From positions 1 through 10,383 of the forward strand of contig PBZV01000007.1 in NCBI GenBank assembly GCA_002730325.1: a DNA stretch of 10,383 nucleotides, written 5' to 3'. The position numbers were made by a program, and so were the translations under genes. A model generated the notes under the pieces. The model ran no database searches. It had not been told where the DNA came from and worked only from the letters and a program-made list of their open reading frames with translations. Numbering within the stretch: the stretch's first letter is position 1; each line of letters begins with the position of its first letter. Shown one piece after another: positions 1-4,578 of this stretch. The stretch comes from Nitrososphaerota archaeon. GTDB lineage: Archaea; Thermoproteota; Nitrososphaeria; Nitrososphaerales; Nitrosopumilaceae.

Positions 1-1
1 A

Positions 2-670
2 ATTTTAAAAAATTTCAATGACATAGAAATTAGAAATAATGTTGTGATGTATTTAGCAATAAAATGGGCAAAAGAGAATGGAGAAAAATCAATTATTACA
101 GGGGATGGGGCAGACGAATTATTTGCAGGTTATAATTTTTTAATAAATAAGCCAGAAAATCAATTGGAAGATGAAATCAAAAGAGTTTGTTCCATCATGC
201 ATTTTCCTACACAAAAAATTGGGAAATCCCTAGGAATTAGAATAGAATCACCATTTTTGGATGATAAAGTAATTGAATTTGCAAAAACAGTGCCAGTAGA
301 TCTTAAAGTGAAAAATGAAAAAGGTAAAAGATATGGAAAATGGATTCTGCGTAATACATTTGATGAATTCATCCCACAACAAATTGCATGGAGAGGAAAA
401 TCACCTATGCAAGAAGGTTCAGGTACGATAGGATTAACAAACCTATTTGATTCAATAATAGAAGAAAAACAATTTGTTGAAAAAAAACTAACAGTTGAAA
501 ATGAAGATGGTGTGGTTATCAAAAGCAGAGAATCAATGCATTATTATGAAATTTTTAAGAAATTATTTGGGAGTCCGGTAGACAAAAAAGCCAAAAATAG
601 ATGCCCATACTGTAAACATGAAATTATTAATTCAAAATTTTGTAGAATGTGCGGAGCTTTTCCAATCTAA
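2..670 (+). CDS. Asparagine synthase-like protein, 3' part, with C-terminal zinc ribbon
   Basis: The reading frame is open to the left edge, so this is the last 222 residues of a longer gene; the ATG and GTG near position 44 are internal. The signature TGDGADELFAGY (fragment residues about 33-44) matches the second nucleotide-binding motif of the asparagine synthase synthetase domain, and ESPFLDDKVIEFA and the later WRGKSPMQEGSG stretch also fit that family. The enzyme would activate aspartate (or a similar carboxylate) with ATP for amidation. The first ATP-pyrophosphatase loop and any glutaminase domain lie outside the window, so the exact substrate and nitrogen source cannot be judged. The last 22 residues hold two CxxC pairs (C201/C204 and C214/C217), a zinc-ribbon-like tail that is not a standard part of AsnB. 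The gene ends in a 4-base overlap with the opposing YHS gene. Confidence 0.85.
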   Translation: MLKNFNDIEIRNNVVMYLAIKWAKENGEKSIITGDGADELFAGYNFLINKPENQLEDEIKRVCSIMHFPTQKIGKSLGIRIESPFLDDKVIEFAKTVPVDLKVKNEKGKRYGKWILRNTFDEFIPQQIAWRGKSPMQEGSGTIGLTNLFDSIIEEKQFVEKKLTVENEDGVVIKSRESMHYYEIFKKLFGSPVDKKAKNRCPYCKHEIINSKFCRMCGAFPI

Positions 671-813
671 GAATTATTTTTATATTTTCGGGGTTTTTTT
701 ATGAAAATTTTTCTGCAACCATTACAACAAAAATAGAAATTTTTTCCATTATGTTCATGAAGTAATGCTAATGATTCATCAAGTTCAATTCCACAAACAG
801 GATCCACAGGCAT
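667..813 (-). CDS. YHS-domain small metal-binding protein
   Basis: A 48-residue protein read from the minus strand. It begins MPVDPVCGIELDE and contains FYFCCNGCRKIF, the usual layout of a YHS domain (DPVCGM-like start, a short beta hairpin, then a Cys-rich FCCxxC segment). Candidate metal ligands are C7, C29, C30 and C33. YHS domains occur in copper-related proteins and heavy-metal ATPases and are taken to bind metal; here the domain is the whole protein. The ATG at 813 lies about 27 bases downstream of a good TATA-like box on the same strand, which fits a leaderless mRNA. Its TAG stop overlaps the TAA of the convergent asparagine synthase-like gene by 4 bases (CTAA). It is short enough for automatic callers to miss. 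The family call is firm on motif grounds; the cellular role is unknown. Confidence 0.8.
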   Translation of the reverse strand: MPVDPVCGIELDESLALLHEHNGKNFYFCCNGCRKIFIKKPRKYKNNS

Positions 814-834
814 AAAAAAATTTACAAATAAATT

Positions 835-844
835 CTATTTATAG
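835..844 (-). promoter_or_regulatory. TATA-like box for the YHS gene
   Basis: The minus strand reads CTATAAATAG, centred about 27 bases upstream of the ATG at 813, the distance expected for an archaeal TATA box and a leaderless transcript. A T-rich tract on the minus strand (about 853-861), just after the stop of the upstream gene, could end the preceding transcript. Confidence 0.55.
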
Positions 845-861
845 ATTAAGAATAAAAAAAA

Positions 862-1227
862 TTATTGGTTAATAATTTCAAGAATTTTTTTAGGAAGGGT
901 TCCATAATCAGCGTCTGGTTCAGAGACAACATACAAAATATCTTCACCTAATGGAACACTAATTGCAAGTGCACGCTCACGTAATGCCATCGCAAAATTG
1001 ACATTTCCAAGTTGTTTATCAAATTCTTTTCTCATTTTTACACGCAATGCAAGTTCCATGAAAATCATTTCATCATCTTTTTCGTTTTCTAATGGTTCAA
1101 CATTTTCTCTCATCCCTCCTCCTACCAATCTTCCACGTTCATTAATTACACCTGCAAATCGGATTTTAGAATCAATTTGCATCACAGATGCACAGATTTG
1201 AGGATAATCATAAATCTTTCCAGACAT
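862..1227 (-). CDS. Conserved thaumarchaeal protein, possibly DUF6659-like
   Basis: A soluble protein of 121 residues from the preferred ATG at 1227, or 125 from an upstream in-frame ATG at 1239. The shorter start is preferred because a TATA-like GATTAAATTC sits about 28 bases before it but only 16 before the longer one. Features are a short N-terminal helix (YDYPQICASVMQID), the segment KIRFAGVINERGRLVGGGM (about 21-39), a charged middle helix, and the ending ISVPLGEDILYVVSEPDADYG (about 89-109). The pattern of a strand ending in a glycine turn, a helix, and a strand ending in a serine is compatible with a roadblock/profilin-like sensor fold. I recall similar proteins as a family restricted to Nitrososphaeria, labelled DUF6659, but this is from memory and the fold is inference. 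No catalytic residues are apparent. It is followed by the YHS gene in the same direction, 48 bases away. Confidence 0.7.
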   Translation of the reverse strand: MSGKIYDYPQICASVMQIDSKIRFAGVINERGRLVGGGMRENVEPLENEKDDEMIFMELALRVKMRKEFDKQLGNVNFAMALRERALAISVPLGEDILYVVSEPDADYGTLPKKILEIINQ

Positions 1228-1250
1228 CTTTAGTGTCATTTAGAAAAGGG

Positions 1251-1260
1251 GAATTTAATC
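1251..1260 (-). promoter_or_regulatory. TATA-like box for the 862-1227 gene
   Basis: The minus strand reads GATTAAATTC, about 28 bases upstream of the ATG at 1227. This favours that ATG over the one at 1239. Confidence 0.35.
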
Positions 1261-1342
1261 TTTCCAAAAAATTATCAATTTGTAAAAAAAATCAAAACTA
1301 ATGTGACGAATGTCCAAATGGGTGTTGAATGGAATTTAAGGA

Positions 1343-1462
1343 TTATTTCCAATCATCAGGAATATCTGAAAATTCCATCTTAATTGAGGGGGGTTTTAAC
1401 ACTCTACCCTCTCTAAAACATACTAATCTTTGAAAATCCCCACCACATTCAGGACATTTAAT
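1343..1462 (-). pseudogene. Zinc-ribbon-like open frame without a standard start codon
   Basis: This minus-strand frame encodes 39 residues starting (I)KCPECGGDFQRLVCF and ending SDIPDDWK, then TAA. CPEC plus a later Cys resembles a zinc-ribbon knuckle, and the composition looks like real protein, not random translation. The frame is open back to 1492, but between the TAA at 1493-1495 and the first Cys codon there is no ATG, GTG or TTG; the nearest candidate is an ATT at 1460-1462. It begins inside the end of the prenyltransferase gene in another frame. After the TAA the same frame continues for 14 codons with a His-rich QHPFGHSSH before TAG at 1298-1300. It could be a decayed gene, a gene with a rare ATT start, or the product of +1 frameshifting at the end of the upstream gene. 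Whether it is expressed is unknown. Confidence 0.4.
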
Positions 1463-1475
1463 TAAAAAATCAGTT

Positions 1476-2366
1476 TTAAAAAACCAGCGAAATTAAGAAT
1501 CCAATAACAAACAATGCGCCAGTCAATCTACTAAACATTAGAGTAGATGACATAAACGGAACTAAATCATCAACTGAATCATAATTTTTTTGTAAACCAC
1601 GTCCAGATTTAATCATCAAAGGAATACTGAAAAAACTAATCAAAGATAATTCAGGAAACAATCCAGTAGATACACCTACTACAATTGCGCAATAGGATAT
1701 GATTGGAAATATCCAAAATAGTTTTGCAGCTTTTTGTTTTCCAACTGAAATAACTAATGTTTTTCGTCCCTTGGATTTATCGGCATCATGATCAGGGAAT
1801 GACGCAATAAATAATACCATAGAAGATAATGCACCCACTACAATCCCTGCGAGTATAGATTCTATGGTTATTTGTCCAGATTGAATAAAAAAAGCACCAA
1901 TTACTATCATGGATCCTTTAACAGCAACAAAAAATTCGCCTAAACCAGAATCAACAATCTTTGTTGAATAGAAGTAGATAGATAAAATTGCAAATCCCAA
2001 AATTATTGCAATAATTATGCCATCAGTTAATACAAAATAACTTCCAATTAGTGATCCAATTATCAGAAAAATAATTCCTGCACGGTATACAGTTGTAGGG
2101 TTGAGTAAACCTTCAGGTAAGACACCAGTTCCACCACTCATCTTAGTTCGTTTTGTTGCAGTATCTATTCCTCGTTTAAAATCCCAAAAATCATTTAACA
2201 AATCCACACTTGCATGTAGAGCCAGAACTCCAGCAAATGTTAAAACTGCATCAAAAATATCAAATGATGAATTCAGCCACCAATTCAGTGACAAAGCAGT
2301 AGATACAGCAATTATGGATGCAAGTAAAAACCGTACTCGAATTACTCTAAACCATACAGATATCAT
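1476..2366 (-). CDS. UbiA-family prenyltransferase, MenA-like
   Basis: An integral membrane protein of 296 residues with about eight or nine hydrophobic helices. The first Asp-rich motif, LLNDFWDFKRGIDT (about 56-69; N58, D59, D62, D68), has the NDxxDxxxGxDT form typical of 1,4-dihydroxy-2-naphthoate prenyltransferases. The second is SFPDHDADKSKGRKTL (about 189-204; D192, D194, D196). The enzyme would join a polyprenyl chain to an aromatic acceptor at the membrane, using magnesium held by these aspartates. Thaumarchaea make menaquinone-type quinones, so a role in quinone synthesis is the best guess, but other UbiA activities such as archaeal ether-lipid assembly cannot be excluded. The ATG at 2366 is preferred over the in-frame TTG just before it because a TATA-like TATTATAC lies about 26 bases upstream. 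Confidence 0.85.
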   Translation of the reverse strand: MISVWFRVIRVRFLLASIIAVSTALSLNWWLNSSFDIFDAVLTFAGVLALHASVDLLNDFWDFKRGIDTATKRTKMSGGTGVLPEGLLNPTTVYRAGIIFLIIGSLIGSYFVLTDGIIIAIILGFAILSIYFYSTKIVDSGLGEFFVAVKGSMIVIGAFFIQSGQITIESILAGIVVGALSSMVLFIASFPDHDADKSKGRKTLVISVGKQKAAKLFWIFPIISYCAIVVGVSTGLFPELSLISFFSIPLMIKSGRGLQKNYDSVDDLVPFMSSTLMFSRLTGALFVIGFLISLVF

Positions 2367-2388
2367 CAAAAAAGAGATTAATTTTTCA

Positions 2389-2396
2389 GTATAATA
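2389..2396 (-). promoter_or_regulatory. TATA-like box for the prenyltransferase gene
   Basis: The minus strand reads TATTATAC, centred about 26 bases from the ATG at 2366. It shares the 80-base divergent region with the promoter of the small zinc-ribbon gene. Confidence 0.4.
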
Positions 2397-2423
2397 TTCA
2401 TGAGTTTTGAATTTTTGGGATTT

Positions 2424-2431
2424 TTTATATC
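2424..2431 (+). promoter_or_regulatory. TATA-like box for the small zinc-ribbon gene
   Basis: TTTATATC preceded by a T run, centred 25-26 bases before the ATG at 2453 but only about 20 before the in-frame ATG at 2447. The spacing favours 2453 as the start of a leaderless message. Confidence 0.5.
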
Positions 2432-2452
2432 AAGGCTCAGTAAAATATGCCT

Positions 2453-2656
2453 ATGATAATTGGTAAAGTCTCAAATAATGAAAAAAAAGTGAAATTTAAC
2501 GAAGAGATTCGCTGTACTAATTGTAGAAAGCAAGTTCCTGGAGGATTACAAGCAGGAGAAGCATACTATCAAACAAAATCATTTAAAATAGAATTAGAGA
2601 ATTTCAAAAAATCATATCTTTGCGGTATTTGTAGAGACAAGAAGAGACGAGAATGA
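2453..2656 (+). CDS. Small zinc-ribbon protein of unknown function
   Basis: A protein of 67 residues from the ATG at 2453, or 69 from the ATG at 2447; the promoter spacing favours 2453. It has one CTNC knuckle (C21, C24) and one CGIC knuckle (C57, C60) about 32 residues apart, a standard two-knuckle zinc-ribbon arrangement, with a beta-rich middle (GLQAGEAYYQTKSFKIEL) and a basic tail RDKKRRE. Such proteins often bind nucleic acid or protein partners, and the basic tail suggests contact with DNA, RNA or the ribosome, but nothing in the sequence decides this. The TGA stop is directly followed by the stop of the convergent DUF2203-type gene with no base between. It is divergent from the prenyltransferase gene, so the two may share regulation. 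Confidence 0.7.
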   Translation: MIIGKVSNNEKKVKFNEEIRCTNCRKQVPGGLQAGEAYYQTKSFKIELENFKKSYLCGICRDKKRRE

Positions 2657-3055
2657 TTAGACTAGAGTTTCATCATTAACTTCAATTGGTTTTCTTCCCA
2701 TAAATCCGGAATCCTTTTCATGCCAGAACTTTATTTCAGTCTCACCATGTTTCCAACATAACCAAACCTCTTCATCAAACCTTTTTGAAGGAAAATCTAG
2801 TAGTCCTTGCTCCAAACTCTTTACAACAACACCAGTACTTTCAAGAATCTCCAGAGATTCATAAAATTTTGTGATTGCAGAATTGAGGTTTTGTTTTAGA
2901 GTGACATAATCTTCAAATGAATTAGTAGAAATTTTCACTTGAAGTTCTTGCTCAATTTTTCTTACTTCGTTATTTTTAGATAATGCATATTCAAATTTTT
3001 TAATTACATCAGGAAGCGCTTTGTTTGCTTCATTAGTGGTAAAAAATGAAAACAT
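2657..3055 (-). CDS. DUF2203-family protein
   Basis: A protein of 132 residues. The N-terminal FTTNEANKALPDV (about 5-17), a long charged helical hairpin (about 18-75), the segment STGVVVKSLEQGLLDFPS (about 73-90) and the C-terminal LCW...FWHEKDSGFMGRKPI (99-124) follow the layout of the DUF2203 family, found in many bacteria and archaea: an ANxxLP start, a GLxDFP motif, and an LCWxxGE...WH...GFxGRxPI end. Function is unknown; there is no membrane segment or signal peptide, so it should be cytosolic. The ATG at 3055 is preceded by an AT-rich TTTTAATTAAG on the minus strand at about -25, a plausible TATA element. The stop abuts the stop of the opposing zinc-ribbon gene. Confidence 0.75.
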   Translation of the reverse strand: MFSFFTTNEANKALPDVIKKFEYALSKNNEVRKIEQELQVKISTNSFEDYVTLKQNLNSAITKFYESLEILESTGVVVKSLEQGLLDFPSKRFDEEVWLCWKHGETEIKFWHEKDSGFMGRKPIEVNDETLV

Positions 3056-3072
3056 AATTCTAAACCAAATAT

Positions 3073-3083
3073 CTTAATTAAAA
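3073..3083 (-). promoter_or_regulatory. TATA-like element for the DUF2203-type gene
   Basis: The minus strand reads TTTTAATTAAG about 25 bases before the ATG at 3055. The 131-base divergent region between this gene and the one starting at 3187 otherwise contains only a 17-codon frame (3111-3164) that I do not consider a gene. Confidence 0.35.
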
Positions 3084-3156
3084 ATCTTAGGCAGTACTAA
3101 ATTAGATTTAATGAATTTTGATGTAAAATATAGTATAAGAAAGATGAAGTGTCAAA

Positions 3157-3163
3157 TTTATTA
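3157..3163 (+). promoter_or_regulatory. TATA-like box for the 3187-3860 gene pair
   Basis: TTTATTA within an AT-rich stretch, centred 27 bases before the ATG at 3187; it would drive a leaderless message covering the two overlapping genes. Confidence 0.45.
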
Positions 3164-3186
3164 AGAAATCATTTGGATGATTAAAC

Positions 3187-3465
3187 ATGAGTGAAGATCA
3201 ATTAGAGACAATTATTGTCCAAACTATCAATGGAGCAATGGCAACTATTCCAAATTATCTAGAAGAGATTAAGGAGAATAAAGAAGTACTCAAAGTAGAA
3301 AATCCACAAGAATTTGTGTATGGGATTGTTATGGGAATGGCACTTGGAATGAGTGGAGCTATTCTCAGCGCACAAAAAGAGATGCCAACTGCAGAAGACC
3401 AAATCAAAGTCAGAGATATTGTATACAAACATATTCCTGAGATAAGAGAACGAATTTTCAGTTGA
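3187..3465 (+). CDS. Conserved hypothetical protein with glycine-zipper helix
   Basis: I do not recognise this 92-residue protein. It has an acidic N-terminal helical part, then a central segment (about 42-62) rich in Gly, Ala and Met in which G46, G50 and G54 are spaced by four (GxxxGxxxG), followed by a charged helical C-terminus (DIVYKHIPEIRERIF). The middle segment could pack tightly against another helix, in a dimer or a membrane, but it is only marginally hydrophobic, so a soluble helical bundle is equally likely. Start choice is supported by the TATA-like box 27 bases upstream. Its TGA overlaps the TTG start of the next gene (TTGA), which implies co-translation with the FMN-barrel protein and probably a linked role. 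Confidence 0.65.
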   Translation: MSEDQLETIIVQTINGAMATIPNYLEEIKENKEVLKVENPQEFVYGIVMGMALGMSGAILSAQKEMPTAEDQIKVRDIVYKHIPEIRERIFS

Positions 3466-3860
3466 TACAATTTAATCAAAAAGAAATAGAGTTTCTAAAA
3501 ACACTAGAAGCAGCACGAATTGCGACATCACATCAAGACATACCACATGTCAAACCAGTTTCATTTGTGTTTTATAAAAAATGCATTATTGTTGCAACAG
3601 ATTATGACACAAGAACATTTGCAAATATCAAAACAAACTCCAATACAGGTATGGTGATTGACATTTACAAATCAGGTCAACACAAATCAGTTTGTATTCA
3701 AGGTAAAACAGAGATTATAGAACAAGGGGTAGAGTTTCAGGAATTGTATAAATTATTTTATGAAAAATTTGAATGGGTTAGAAAAGATCCATGGAAAGAA
3801 AAAGAATCACCATTTTTAAAAATTATTCCCAAACACAAAATCAGTTGGGGATTGGATTGA
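3462..3860 (+). CDS. Pyridoxamine 5'-phosphate oxidase-like FMN-binding split-barrel protein
   Basis: A soluble protein of 132 residues. The N-terminal pattern FLKTLEAARIATSHQDIPHVKPVSFVF (about 10-37), the strand IIVATDYDTRTFANIKTN with the T...K..N type flavin-phosphate contact region, and a C-terminal IIPKHKISWGLD fit the pyridoxamine 5'-phosphate oxidase-like split-barrel superfamily. Members bind FMN or F420, and many reduce or oxidise small substrates. True PNPOx enzymes are longer (about 200 residues), so vitamin B6 synthesis should not be assumed; an F420 or FMN oxidoreductase is as likely, and archaea of this group do use F420. The start is the TTG at 3462, which overlaps the previous stop by four bases; no ATG lies near the N-terminus and the homologous region begins immediately. 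Confidence 0.75.
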   Translation: MIQFNQKEIEFLKTLEAARIATSHQDIPHVKPVSFVFYKKCIIVATDYDTRTFANIKTNSNTGMVIDIYKSGQHKSVCIQGKTEIIEQGVEFQELYKLFYEKFEWVRKDPWKEKESPFLKIIPKHKISWGLD

Positions 3861-3889
3861 AGAAAACACGCCATCTCAAATAATAAAAA

Positions 3890-3917
3890 TTACAACTGAG
3901 TTATAGAAAGGTTGTAA
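3890..3917. repeat. 7-bp inverted repeat upstream of the parvulin gene
   Basis: TTACAAC (3890-3896) and GTTGTAA (3911-3917) form a perfect inverted repeat with a 14-base spacer. It sits in the 100-base gap between the FMN-barrel gene and the parvulin, just upstream of the latter's probable TATA element. It could be a regulator site or an RNA hairpin ending the upstream message, although no T run follows. Chance is possible in AT-rich DNA. Confidence 0.35.
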
Positions 3918-3929
3918 AACCATCCCAAC

Positions 3930-3938
3930 AAATAAAGA
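3930..3938 (+). promoter_or_regulatory. Weak TATA-like element for the parvulin gene
   Basis: AAATAAAGA centred about 27 bases before the TTG start at 3961. The match to an archaeal TATA box is modest; the spacing is right. Confidence 0.3.
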
Positions 3939-3960
3939 TACGAATTACTGAAAATATTCA

Positions 3961-4239
3961 TTGTCAAACAAAATAAAATGTTCGCACATTCTTGTTTCAA
4001 AACAAAGTGAAGCACTAGAGATTTTAGAAAAAATTAAGATGGGTGGGAAATTTGGAAAGTTAGCAAAAGAATTCTCAACAGATACAGGAAGTGGTAAAAG
4101 AGACGGTAACTTGGGGTATTTTACAAAAGGAATGATGGTAAAACCATTTGAAGATGTGGCATTTAAATTAACTATTGGGGAGATTTCTGAGCCTGTTAAA
4201 TCAGAATTTGGATATCATATTATCAAAAGATTAGGATAA
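3961..4239 (+). CDS. Parvulin-type peptidyl-prolyl cis-trans isomerase
   Basis: A single parvulin (rotamase) domain of 92 residues with no signal peptide or extension. It starts KIKCSHILV (H9), continues with KFGKLAKEFSTD (D41 at the position of the Pin1 catalytic Cys), LGYF...PFEDVAFKL (F63, F68 in the proline pocket), and ends with SEFGYHIIKRLG (H86). It would catalyse cis-trans isomerisation of peptide bonds before proline in folding clients. The size and sequence closely resemble the thaumarchaeal parvulins studied from Cenarchaeum symbiosum and Nitrosopumilus maritimus; the latter has been reported to associate with membranes through a lysine-rich surface, and this protein is likewise lysine-rich. 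The start codon is TTG: the domain begins directly after it and no ATG precedes it in frame. Confidence 0.93.
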   Translation: MSNKIKCSHILVSKQSEALEILEKIKMGGKFGKLAKEFSTDTGSGKRDGNLGYFTKGMMVKPFEDVAFKLTIGEISEPVKSEFGYHIIKRLG

Positions 4240-4271
4240 TCCTATTTCAAAAATCTCAAACATACACAATG

Positions 4272-4278
4272 TTTTTTT
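4272..4278 (+). terminator. T-rich tract after the parvulin gene
   Basis: Seven consecutive T residues followed by CT, about 33 bases after the parvulin stop. Archaeal RNA polymerase can terminate at such U-tracts without a hairpin. Read-through into the next gene would still be possible. Confidence 0.3.
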
Positions 4279-4302
4279 CTAGTTGAAGTAAATGAGTATA
4301 AC

Positions 4303-4578
4303 ATGAAGATTCTTTCAGAAAATGGTCTTGAAGAAATATTATCATATTTAGAAAAATCAATTAATAATTTAGCAAAAGATGCATTTGAGAATTTAGAGAT
4401 AGATGGGGGATTTGAAGGGATTGAGAATTTCCTTCAAAATCAATATGATTTACGACTAGAGAACTTACTTTTAGCAAAAAATAGTAGTGTTCACCATTTA
4501 GAGTCAGGATTAAAAAACAAAATTATTCAACAAAAACAAATTATTTTTGAAAAAATATCCAAACAGTATAGAAACTAA
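4303..4578 (+). CDS. Helical protein of unknown function
   Basis: I do not recognise this 91-residue protein. It is predicted by eye to be almost all helix: an N-terminal helix with Leu and Ile repeats (GLEEILSYLEKSINNLAKDA), a short glycine break (DGGFEGIENF, about 34-43), and a long C-terminal helix (about 45-88) ending in lysines. It has no cysteines and no hydrophobic segment long enough for a membrane span. The gene lies 63 bases downstream of the parvulin; I see no clear TATA box at the usual distance, so it may depend on read-through from that gene. Its TAA overlaps the TAG of the convergent helicase gene by four bases (CTAA, 4575-4578). Confidence 0.65.
   Translation: MKILSENGLEEILSYLEKSINNLAKDAFENLEIDGGFEGIENFLQNQYDLRLENLLLAKNSSVHHLESGLKNKIIQQKQIIFEKISKQYRN

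Noticed and set aside
160..522. Minus-strand open frame of 120 codons inside the asparagine synthase-like gene
   Set aside because: Serine- and phenylalanine-rich translation typical of an antisense shadow; the plus frame carries clear family motifs.
694..700. Run of seven T after the asparagine synthase-like stop as a dedicated terminator
   Set aside because: It lies within the coding region of the opposing YHS gene (Lys-Pro codons), so it is explained by coding; a secondary role as a U-tract terminator is possible but unsupported.
998..1201. Plus-strand frame of 67 codons opposite the conserved 862-1227 gene
   Set aside because: Lies wholly antisense to a better coding frame, with no domain and no promoter or ribosome site of note.
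1240..1475. Possible small RNA in the gap between the 862-1227 gene and the prenyltransferase gene
   Set aside because: No stable hairpin or conserved box was seen; the stretch is better explained by the start-less zinc-ribbon frame.
2101..2394. Plus-strand frame of 97 codons antisense to the prenyltransferase N-terminus
   Set aside because: The minus frame has the Asp-rich prenyltransferase motif in exactly this stretch; the plus translation has no family character.
3111..3164. 17-codon plus-strand frame starting ATGAATTTTGATG in the divergent region before 3187
   Set aside because: Very short, no recognisable motif, and it covers the probable TATA box of the next gene.
4292..4306. Tiny frame ATG AGT ATA ACA TGA overlapping the start of the 4303 gene
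   Set aside because: Four codons only; it could act as a minimal leader but nothing supports translation.
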